From assembly GCA_030696315.1 (NCBI GenBank), contig JAUYSM010000022.1, positions 1 to 46,860 of the forward strand: DNA of 46,860 bases. The letters run 5' to 3'. This DNA is from Pseudohongiella sp. GTDB taxonomy: Bacteria; Pseudomonadota; Gammaproteobacteria; Pseudomonadales; Pseudohongiellaceae. The notes below the pieces were generated by a model. It saw nothing but the letters and a program-made list of their open reading frames with translations, made no database searches and was not told where the DNA came from. A program made the translations under genes and the position numbers. This document shows, piece after piece, positions 8,670 through 15,538 of the stretch. The first letter of the stretch is position 1. Every line of letters starts with the position of its first letter.

Positions 8670-9202
8670 TTTCTCGCATCAGCCTGCTGTTAGCCATTTT
8701 TATGATCAGCGCTTGCGCCAGCTCTGGCAGTGCAACACGACCTGGCGCCCCGGTGTCGAACAGTGAACCTGCCGTTGTGCGCGGACAGACTGACAGCTCT
8801 GAGTCAGCGCAAGAACCGGCACGCTCTTATCCAGTTCAAGTGCCACCGCAACGTGTTGATGTGCCCGCGACGACCACTACCCCGCCGCCTGCCGAGCCTG
8901 CGCCAGAAACGCCAAGAGAACGCGCGGCCCCTCCGGGCACACCAGCGTCAACATTACTGGCATCCGTGGATCAAGCCATCGCCGACGGCGACCTTGAACG
9001 CGCAGCTGCGGTCAGTGAGCGTGCCTTGCGCATCAGTCCACGCGATGCGTACTTATGGTATCGATTAGCCAGCATACGCTACCAACAACAGCGTTATGGT
9101 GAAGCAGAAGGATTTGCGCGGCGGGCATTAAGTTTTGCTGGCAATGATGGCGAATTGAGCAGAGACATCAATAGCCTGCTCGGGCAGATTGGCCAGCGCT
9201 GA
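8666..9202 (+). CDS. TPR lipoprotein, probable PBP1b activator (LpoP-like)
   Basis: A 178-residue protein with a lipoprotein signal (LLLAIFMISACASSG, lipobox ISAC). A long Pro/Ser/Glu/Ala-rich linker follows to about residue 90, then a C-terminal helical part with one or two tetratricopeptide repeats (ADGDLERAAAVSERALRISPRDAYLWYRLASIRYQQQRYGEAEGFARRAL in two blocks). Pseudomonas aeruginosa uses LpoP, a TPR outer-membrane lipoprotein encoded beside PBP1b, in place of LpoB. This gene has the same lipobox-linker-TPR layout and overlaps mrcB by ATGA. The function is therefore inferred from architecture and position; I cannot confirm direct homology. Confidence 0.75.
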   Translation: MISRISLLLAIFMISACASSGSATRPGAPVSNSEPAVVRGQTDSSESAQEPARSYPVQVPPQRVDVPATTTTPPPAEPAPETPRERAAPPGTPASTLLASVDQAIADGDLERAAAVSERALRISPRDAYLWYRLASIRYQQQRYGEAEGFARRALSFAGNDGELSRDINSLLGQIGQR

Positions 9203-9225
9203 TTCAACAGACTGGCTGATGCACC

Positions 9226-10113
9226 TCACCGCACATTGATCAGCCAGCGTTCATCCTGACACAGCAAACAGTCCGCACCCACAAACAGTCGAGCGGCCTG
9301 AGTATCATCGAGCAATTTCCAGCGCAACCAGCCGGTCATCGGGCCACGATAGCTGCCCCCAGTGCTCATGGGCGCTAAATGTGTAGCCCCTCTTAGATTG
9401 GCCCAGAATACCGGGACATTAGCCGAATCGAACACCGGTCTCTGATTGGTATCAGCACTGGCTGTAAAATCCTCTTGCCCAGACAGCAACAATAACGGGC
9501 CCGTCTGATTGGATGCTGCCTGAGGATTGTGGCGCTCACCCAACACGTAAGGTTGGATCGCAACCACCGTGCTTATGCGCGGATCCCGCCCCAGCATGAT
9601 TGCGCCGCCACCACCCTGCGAATGGCCCGCAACACCGATTCGATCTGCATTTACGCGCTGATAAAACGGGCTGTCGGTGTTGTCCTGCTGCTCAAGCATA
9701 TAATTGAGGCAGTCCCGCATTTCGACGCCGCGACCCGCATTCGGTGTCATTGCCGCCACCACAATCATGCCGTGGCTGGCCCAATGTTCCAGCAGGTTAC
9801 GGTACGAGGCTGGGCTGGCGTACGTACCATTCCCCCAGATTACCAAAGGGTGCTGTTGGCCCCGGGCTGCCTCAGCACCAGGCTCAAGCCAGGCACGCGG
9901 ATGAAATATTCGGCAATGCAGCCCGCCACGACTCTCGACAATATCCTGCGATGGGCCTGCATCAACGTAAGTCTGGGTCAGATGCGCGTCATCAACTTGC
10001 GGTGGTGCCACACATCCTGCGACAAAAAAACTGACTAAAACGCTCAAAATTGAGCTTTGACATGCAGATTCAAAAATATTTTTACATTGAGTTCCAAAAT
10101 TTGAAATGTGCAT
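9226..10113 (-). CDS. secreted alpha/beta hydrolase lipoprotein (chlorophyllase/polyesterase-like)
   Basis: The catalytic core has the nucleophile elbow GHSQGGGGAIM, a likely acid in LLSGQEDFTA and a His in RGATHLAPMS. PLVIWGNGTYASPASYRNLLEHWASHG lies upstream and holds the oxyanion region. This is the pattern of the chlorophyllase/dienelactone-hydrolase-like group that includes bacterial cutinases and polyester hydrolases. A hydrophobic stretch ends in FVAGCVAP, a lipobox, so the enzyme is probably lipid-anchored. Two Cys (CLLCQ) near the C-terminus could form a disulfide. The first 20 residues before the signal core are unusual, and a later start is possible. The substrate is unknown; esters of short acyl chains are the likely class. 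Confidence 0.75.
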   Translation of the reverse strand: MHISNFGTQCKNIFESACQSSILSVLVSFFVAGCVAPPQVDDAHLTQTYVDAGPSQDIVESRGGLHCRIFHPRAWLEPGAEAARGQQHPLVIWGNGTYASPASYRNLLEHWASHGMIVVAAMTPNAGRGVEMRDCLNYMLEQQDNTDSPFYQRVNADRIGVAGHSQGGGGAIMLGRDPRISTVVAIQPYVLGERHNPQAASNQTGPLLLLSGQEDFTASADTNQRPVFDSANVPVFWANLRGATHLAPMSTGGSYRGPMTGWLRWKLLDDTQAARLFVGADCLLCQDERWLINVR

Positions 10114-10336
10114 TTTATTTTTACTTTACAACCCGTTAACTTTAATTGTCGACTTGCTTTTACAAATTTTTACTTGACTTTTTACTTGCCAGACAAAAAT
10201 CACCGCTAAAGATCTTCACTCAAGTGCCGCTGTAAGTTCATGAAGGGGAAACTTCCCCTAAAAAATCAGAGCAGTCAACAGACCGCCAAACCATAACCTT
10301 ACATTTAAATGTCAAAAGATACGCCGGGATTTTTTC
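10114..10336. other. AT-rich intergenic region with a palindrome
   Basis: No gene is seen here. The stretch is A/T-rich and should hold the promoters of the divergent hydrolase and yfiR-like genes. At 10244-10259 AGGGGAA and TTCCCCT arms flank AC. The hairpin is followed by A, not T, on the plus strand, so it is more likely an operator or RNA hairpin than a terminator. Confidence 0.45.
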
Positions 10337-10909
10337 ATGAAAACATATGCTTTTTCCAAAACTTTAACACAAACCTTTTTAATCAGCCTGCTTGCAGTTC
10401 TGACCCTAAACCCCGCGCATGCACAGCGCGGTGAAGTCTCATCAGCAGATGGCGGTAGTGATGCTATTGCTCGCTTCCTGATGAATTTTGGTCGCTTTAT
10501 TGACTGGCCAGACAGCGCTTTCAGCTCTGCGGACAGCGCCTTACGTGTTTGTGTGCTGGGCGAGAACCAGCTGGGACGCTCGCTGGGCCAGATCGTGGAT
10601 GGTAAAAAAGCTGGCGATCGCACGATGTCGGTCAGCGATGTGCCAGGCTCAGCGGTTGCTGACGCAAAAAATTGCCAGATTGTATTTGTCAGTGCCAGTG
10701 AAACTGCGCGCGCTGCAGAAATCGCCAGCAGCCTTGAAGGTGCGCCCGTGTTGACTGTCAGCGAAATCGGTGACTTTACCAATCAAGGCGGCATGATTGG
10801 ACTTTCCGGGCAACGCGGTGATGCGGTCGCAATTCGCATGAATCGCGCACGCATCGAAGGGGCTGGCCTTAACGTTCGTGAACAATTGATGCGTGCCATA
10901 TCACAATAA
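10337..10909 (+). CDS. YfiR-family (DUF4154) periplasmic protein
   Basis: A 190-residue protein with a signal peptide ending PAHA-QRG. The mature part follows the YfiR/DUF4154 pattern: a start around AIARFLMNFGRFIDWPDSAF, then LRVCVLGENQLGRSLGQIVDGKK, CQIVFVSASE, VLTVSEIGDFTNQGGMIGL, and a C-terminal AIRMNRARIEGAGLNVREQLM. In Pseudomonas, YfiR is a periplasmic repressor that binds the CHASE8 sensor of the diguanylate cyclase YfiN. Here the next gene, 33 bp downstream, is not a cyclase but a chemoreceptor with a CHASE8-like periplasmic part. This protein therefore probably gates that receptor. Confidence 0.88.
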   Translation: MKTYAFSKTLTQTFLISLLAVLTLNPAHAQRGEVSSADGGSDAIARFLMNFGRFIDWPDSAFSSADSALRVCVLGENQLGRSLGQIVDGKKAGDRTMSVSDVPGSAVADAKNCQIVFVSASETARAAEIASSLEGAPVLTVSEIGDFTNQGGMIGLSGQRGDAVAIRMNRARIEGAGLNVREQLMRAISQ

Positions 10910-10942
10910 TTACTATTGTTGATGACGCGAGAGGACTACTCC

Positions 10943-12487
10943 GTGCTAAACGTTAACTGGACTTTAAAGTGGAAAGTACTGACTGGAGTGACACTGACCA
11001 GTGCACTCGCTGTTGTTGTGTCTACTGCCATCTTTGTTGCGCTCGAACTAAACCGATTGGATCGCACAATTGATACTCAGGCGCTGACGACTGCTCGACT
11101 GATTGGCGCCAATACCACCGGAGCTTTGGCCTTTATGGACAATAATTCCGCATCAGATACGCTGGCTTCCTTGCAGTTAAATGAGGGAATTATGGCAGCT
11201 GTTCTGTTTGATGATTCGGGCTCAGCGTTTGCAAACTTCACTGCGCAGAACAGCGGAGGCACATTGCCACAACGTCCTGGTGCCCGTGAAGTGACACATC
11301 GACCAGAACTTGGTTACGTGGAGTTGAACGAACCCGTTGTCATGGATGGTGACACCATTGGCACTCTGTACCTCAGGGTCAGCCTTGAAGAACGTGAGCA
11401 GACGGTCAGCACTTACTTTATGTCGTTTTTCATGATAGTTGCGGGCGTCACGGTAATGGCACTGGCCATTTCCTTGTTGATCCAGCGCTCAATTGTTCGT
11501 CCGGTTGTTGAAGTGGTGAATGCACTGCGCGATATGGCAGAAGGTGATGGCGATCTGACGCAGCGCATTAAGGTGTCCAGCCAAGACGAGGTGGGGGAAC
11601 TGGCGCATTGGTTTAATGTGTTTGCCAACAGAATCCAGACTGTTGTCGGCAAATTCAAAGACTCTGCCAATAATCTCACAATGGCTGCCGGACAATTGTC
11701 CAGCACAATCACCCGCACAGCTGAAGGTGCTTTACGCCAACAAACCGAGATCGAGCATGTTGCTAAATCGATGTCCGAAATGGCAGGCACGGTGGAGGAA
11801 GTGGCTCGCAATGTCAGTTTGTCCGCCAGTGATGCACAAAGAGCCGATGATGAATCTGCCAAAGGAGCTGATGTAGTGACCCAGACCATGGGCGCAATCA
11901 ACGCTCTGGCGCGGGATATCGACAAAGCCTCTGAAGTGATCACGGATCTGCAGAAAGAAACCGACAGTATTGGTTCAGTACTAGATGTCATCCGTGGCAT
12001 CGCAGAACAAACCAACCTGCTGGCATTGAACGCTGCCATCGAGGCGGCGCGCGCTGGAGAACAAGGTCGGGGATTTGCGGTAGTTGCTGATGAAGTTCGT
12101 ACGCTGGCCAGTCGCACACAAACGTCTACTGAAGAAATTCAGGTGATGATCCACAAGCTGCAGTCCGGTGCCAATCAAGCGGTGTCAGTCATGGTCAAAG
12201 GCCGAGACCAGGCCGCAACCAGCGTCGATCACGCAGCGCGCGCTGGCCAGTCGCTGCAGACGATTACACGTGCAGTTTCAGTGATCAAAGACATGAGCAA
12301 TCAGATTGCCAGCGCATCTGAAGAGCAGTCAGCTGTCACTATCGAGATAAATCGCAACATCAATAACATCTCTGAAGTAGCTAACGAAACTGCCAGCGGC
12401 TCGCGTGAAATCAGCAAAGGCGCAACCGAATTGGCCAGACTTGCCTCAGAGTTGAACACACTGGTCGCTCAGTTCAAGTGTGCATAG
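10943..12487 (+). CDS. methyl-accepting chemotaxis protein with CHASE8-like sensor
   Basis: A membrane receptor with, in order, a first membrane helix ([21 protein letters not shown]), a short periplasmic domain (about residues 35-155) and a second helix near 165-185. A HAMP domain ([28 protein letters not shown]) follows, then a long coiled-coil signalling domain with the MCP hairpin tip [32 protein letters not shown]. The periplasmic part ([24 protein letters not shown]..., [15 protein letters not shown]) matches the CHASE8 pattern of YfiN. I choose GTG 10943 because GAGAGG lies 8 bp upstream; TTG 10916 and ATG 10922 are alternatives. No CheB/CheR-binding pentapeptide is seen at the C-terminus. 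It probably couples to CheA/CheW arrays or a chemosensory-like pathway. Confidence 0.9.
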   Translation: MLNVNWTLKWKVLTGVTLTSALAVVVSTAIFVALELNRLDRTIDTQALTTARLIGANTTGALAFMDNNSASDTLASLQLNEGIMAAVLFDDSGSAFANFTAQNSGGTLPQRPGAREVTHRPELGYVELNEPVVMDGDTIGTLYLRVSLEEREQTVSTYFMSFFMIVAGVTVMALAISLLIQRSIVRPVVEVVNALRDMAEGDGDLTQRIKVSSQDEVGELAHWFNVFANRIQTVVGKFKDSANNLTMAAGQLSSTITRTAEGALRQQTEIEHVAKSMSEMAGTVEEVARNVSLSASDAQRADDESAKGADVVTQTMGAINALARDIDKASEVITDLQKETDSIGSVLDVIRGIAEQTNLLALNAAIEAARAGEQGRGFAVVADEVRTLASRTQTSTEEIQVMIHKLQSGANQAVSVMVKGRDQAATSVDHAARAGQSLQTITRAVSVIKDMSNQIASASEEQSAVTIEINRNINNISEVANETASGSREISKGATELARLASELNTLVAQFKCA

Positions 12488-12526
12488 TGTTGTCTATCGG
12501 CTGGTAGTCGACTGGGGCTAGTCGAG

Positions 12527-12560
12527 AGAGGACGGAGGGATCACCTCCGTCCTCTGTTTG
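12527..12560 (+). terminator. palindrome copy 3, likely terminator after the chemoreceptor
   Basis: 12-bp arms (AGAGGACGGAGG and its complement) flank 5 bp and are followed by GTTTGTTTTTATT. The site lies between convergent genes (chemoreceptor on plus, GST on minus), so it could stop transcription from the plus side. The core resembles the two long palindromes at 4084 and 6238, but the arms are shorter and the outer bases differ. Confidence 0.6.
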
Positions 12561-12563
12561 TTT

Positions 12564-13244
12564 TTATTGCCTGAGATCTGCAATCACTCGCCCGACAGCA
12601 GGCACACCCACTTCGTGACTAGCGTCGCGCCAAGGCTCCGCCAATGCGTCACGCTCCCACTCCCTCATGCTATCCAGATTGAGCAGCAATCCGGCATACG
12701 CCATGCTGGCCGGACTCATTTGCAAACCATAACTTTGAATACGAAAGGCAACCGGGGCGAAAAACGCATCAACCGCCGAGAATACACCACCGGCCAGATA
12801 AGGCCCGCCAAACAGCGCCAAGCCTTCAGACCATAACTCCTCCAGCCGATCAATGTCCTTTTTGAGTGCTGGCGAAATCGTGTGTAAGGCAACTCGAACA
12901 CCCACGCTCATCCCGCAGATATCGCGCAAGGCTGAAAACCCAGAATGCATCTCAGCAGCAGCGCAGCGTGCCCATGCCCGCGCCCGCTCATCGGAGGGCC
13001 AGATGCCTTCACGTCGTTCCGCCAGGTACTCGGTGATACCCATCGAATCCCAAACGGCAGTGCCATTGTCCATCAGGCATGGCACTTTGCCACTGGGACT
13101 GAATGCACGAAACAGCTCCCAACTCGAACCATCACCAAACGGCACCAGATCCTCCTCAAATGTGATGCCCAATTCACGCATCAACACCCACGGACGCAGG
13201 GACCAGGACGAGTAGTTCTTATTTGCTATAAACAAGGTAAACAT
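12564..13244 (-). CDS. glutathione S-transferase family protein
   Basis: A 226-residue protein with a thioredoxin-like N-terminal domain (MFTLFIANKNYSSWSLRPWVLMRELGI, then PSGKVPCLMDNG with the cis-Pro, and VWDSMGITEYLAE with the Ser that contacts the gamma-glutamyl group) and an all-helical C-terminal domain. The NKNYSSWS segment at the active-site position is typical of a bacterial GST subgroup. It is probably cytoplasmic and either conjugates glutathione to electrophiles or reduces them. AGGAG stands ahead of the ATG. It is the last gene of a minus-strand set P1 peptidase/RibD-like/GST, 12 bp after the RibD-like gene. Confidence 0.88.
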   Translation of the reverse strand: MFTLFIANKNYSSWSLRPWVLMRELGITFEEDLVPFGDGSSWELFRAFSPSGKVPCLMDNGTAVWDSMGITEYLAERREGIWPSDERARAWARCAAAEMHSGFSALRDICGMSVGVRVALHTISPALKKDIDRLEELWSEGLALFGGPYLAGGVFSAVDAFFAPVAFRIQSYGLQMSPASMAYAGLLLNLDSMREWERDALAEPWRDASHEVGVPAVGRVIADLRQ

Positions 13245-13256
13245 AGTGTTCTCTCC

Positions 13257-13808
13257 TCAGATTACGAGGTATCGCTCCTGAACGAAGCCATTTTTTGAGG
13301 AAACCGCATTTAACAACTTTAAAGGTCTCTCGGCGCCCGCCATGCTGAATAATGGCAATCCACTGCCCAGCAGAACCGGAATACGCGTAATGATCAGTTC
13401 ATCAATACAATCTGCCAGCAAAAACGCCTGTATGGTCAGCCCACCATCAATGTAAAGTCGATACAGTTTTTTCTGTGCCAGTCTTTTGATGATTGCCTCC
13501 GGGGTACCCGCATCAATTGATACCTTGCCCTTCAGACGATCAGGAATATCCAGACTGCGAGAGGTCAACACAACAACCGGTATGTCATACGCCCATTCCC
13601 CAAACCCCAGAACTTTCTCAAAGGTGTTACGCCCCATCACCACCGCGTCAATGTCAGTGATAAATTGCTCGTAAGAGAGTCCCTTCATTGCTTCAACCGA
13701 ATACTCCGGGCGCTGCAGCCACTCCACATCGCCATCCGGACGGGCAATGAACCCGTCAACACTGGCGGCAACATATACCAGACAGGTCGAACTTGTGTTG
13801 TTTGCCAT
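13257..13808 (-). CDS. dihydrofolate reductase-like (RibD C-terminal) protein
   Basis: A 183-residue single-domain protein of the RibD_C/DHFR-like family (YyaP/YwjB type). It begins CLVYVAASVDGFIARPDGDVEWL and continues with DAVVMGRNTFEKVLGF and YIDGGLTIQAFLLADCIDELIIT, the usual NADPH-binding and substrate-side motifs. Members are NADPH-dependent reductases of mostly unknown substrate. Its start codon shares one base with the stop of the P1 peptidase gene (TAATG), so the two are coupled. The GST follows 12 bp downstream. Confidence 0.85.
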   Translation of the reverse strand: MANNTSSTCLVYVAASVDGFIARPDGDVEWLQRPEYSVEAMKGLSYEQFITDIDAVVMGRNTFEKVLGFGEWAYDIPVVVLTSRSLDIPDRLKGKVSIDAGTPEAIIKRLAQKKLYRLYIDGGLTIQAFLLADCIDELIITRIPVLLGSGLPLFSMAGAERPLKLLNAVSSKNGFVQERYLVI

Positions 13809-14929
13809 TATTGACTCCTGAGCAAAGATAAAACAGCTGAAACCGGCAACGAAGGGTGCTCATCTCCGTTGACGCCATCGACATCACTGGCTTTGAATAG
13901 AGCGTTATATACCGCCTCTTCAGTCGCTTCCACTACTGCCTGAAATAATGCCGTCATATTGTCATTGGGCAACTCTTCAAACGCATGCGTCTGTGTGCGC
14001 CGTTGTTCAGTTCGCCGCACGGACTCTGCAGTTGAAAACGCCAGCGCATAGTCACCCGAGCCATTGGACATGACGGAACCGGTTCTGCTGATACCCAAAA
14101 ACGCACGCGAAGCCAGTCGGCGCAAATTGCGATCTGACAAAGGTGCATCCGTTGCAATAATGATCATCACAGATCCGTCTGGACTCGTCTCAGTCGGCAT
14201 CTGCTGAGCCGCCAGAACCGATGCGTTCACAGGTATACCCATGATGGTCAGTTCCCCGCCGTAATTGGTCTGCACCAGCACGCCTAGCGTGTAGGCTCCG
14301 TCTGCAACAGGCAACACCCGGGAACTGGTGCCAATACCGCCTTTCCATCCGAAACTGACCGTGCCCATGCCAGCACCCACACTGCCCTCTGCCACTGGCC
14401 CGCCTGTTGCGGCTTCAATTGCATCAATGGCATGTTGCGGCCTGACTGCACGCAGCCGGATGTTGTTGATGCGACCATCATTCGTTTCACCAACGACGGC
14501 ATTTACAGACCTCACCTGCTCGTTGCCCGCTTGCCTGAGCGTCCAGTCAATAACACCTGCTGCAACTTCGGGAACAGACAAGGTGTTGGTCAGCAGAATA
14601 GGGGTTTCGACCTCACCCAGCTCAATGATCTGAGTGGTGCCCATCATTTTCCCGAAACCATTGCCTTGTGCAAATCCGGCAGGCACCTTGTTCTGGAACA
14701 GATTACCTGAATGAGGGATGACGGCAGTCACACCGGTGCGTATGTGTGGCTCGTCTACCAAGGATACCTGCCCCACCAACACACCAGCCACGTCAGTGAT
14801 GGCGTTAAACTGCCCAGCTTGATAGATGCCTGGGGCAATCCCTGCCTCACGGGCACGCGGGTCATTATCATTGGCGTACAACACGCCACTTATCAACATT
14901 AACAGCAGCACACTACTGAAAGACCGCAT
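13808..14929 (-). CDS. P1/S58 family aminopeptidase (DmpA-like), secreted
   Basis: A self-processing N-terminal nucleophile hydrolase of the DmpA/BapA family. Conserved blocks are ITDVAGVLVGQVSL, VRTGVTAV-like IRTGVTAVIPHSGNLF, VGETNDGRINNIR and SVGAGMGTVSFGWKGGIGTSSRVL. The last contains the Gly-Thr/Ser-Ser region where family members cleave themselves to expose the nucleophile. A signal peptide (VLLLMLISGVLYA) precedes the mature protein, so this copy is exported. The start is ATG 14938 or 14929; AAGG fits 14929 better. The expected activity is release of N-terminal D- or L-residues, or beta-peptides, from small peptides. Confidence 0.87.
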   Translation of the reverse strand: MRSFSSVLLLMLISGVLYANDNDPRAREAGIAPGIYQAGQFNAITDVAGVLVGQVSLVDEPHIRTGVTAVIPHSGNLFQNKVPAGFAQGNGFGKMMGTTQIIELGEVETPILLTNTLSVPEVAAGVIDWTLRQAGNEQVRSVNAVVGETNDGRINNIRLRAVRPQHAIDAIEAATGGPVAEGSVGAGMGTVSFGWKGGIGTSSRVLPVADGAYTLGVLVQTNYGGELTIMGIPVNASVLAAQQMPTETSPDGSVMIIIATDAPLSDRNLRRLASRAFLGISRTGSVMSNGSGDYALAFSTAESVRRTEQRRTQTHAFEELPNDNMTALFQAVVEATEEAVYNALFKASDVDGVNGDEHPSLPVSAVLSLLRSQ

Positions 14930-14974
14930 GCACAACATCCTTTTGTTTGATAAAAAAGTTAATTGAACGTCTGC

Positions 14975-15538
14975 TCAGGGTTTGGTCAACAACCAATCCG
15001 ATGCAGAAATCCGATAGACACAATGTTCACGAAGCACATGCCCCGGTGGGACAGAAGGATGTTCAAACGTCGCTGGATCGCGTGTCATCGCCAGTCTTTC
15101 CATAACGGCGCTGGACGGGGTATTGACTACCGACGTGAATGACACAATTTCAGTCAAACCCATCACACTGAAGCCATAGTCGATGCAGGCACGTGCGGCT
15201 TCGGTCGCGAACCCTTTCCCCCAGGCACTACTTTTCAGGCGCCAGCCAATCTCAACACAGGGATTAAAAGGCAGATCAATAGTCGGGGCATGCAAGCCGA
15301 CAAAACCGATAAATTCTCCGGTGGATTGTACTTCGACGGCCCACAAGCCCCAACCCTGCCTTTCCAGCATCTGCCGACAATTTTCGGCCCAGCCTTCACT
15401 TTGTTGTGGCGACAAGCCACCCGGAAAATATTTCATCACCTCAGGGTCTTCATTCATGGCAACAAATTGTGGGACATCCTCCGGCTTCCATTGCCGGAGG
15501 ATCAGCCTTGCGGTTTTGATGGGGGCGACATTGGTCAC
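14975..15538 (-). CDS. GNAT family N-acetyltransferase (RimJ/RimL-like)
   Basis: A RimJ/RimL-type acetyltransferase that starts IKTARLILRQWKPEDVPQFVAMNEDPEVMKYFPGG. Acetyl-CoA-binding motif A is W-GKGFATEAARACIDYGF, and a typical end SSAVMERLAMTRDPATFEHPS follows. I start it at GTG 15538, because that codon overlaps the stop of the 719-residue membrane protein (GTGA); the longer frame to 15622 lies inside that gene. The overlap implies coupled translation. The acceptor could be a protein N-terminus or a small amine. Confidence 0.85.
   Translation of the reverse strand: MTNVAPIKTARLILRQWKPEDVPQFVAMNEDPEVMKYFPGGLSPQQSEGWAENCRQMLERQGWGLWAVEVQSTGEFIGFVGLHAPTIDLPFNPCVEIGWRLKSSAWGKGFATEAARACIDYGFSVMGLTEIVSFTSVVNTPSSAVMERLAMTRDPATFEHPSVPPGHVLREHCVYRISASDWLLTKP

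Noticed and set aside
10244-10259. AGGGGAA/TTCCCCT hairpin as a terminator
   Set aside because: It is followed by A's on the plus strand and lies in a divergent promoter region; treated as an unassigned palindrome.
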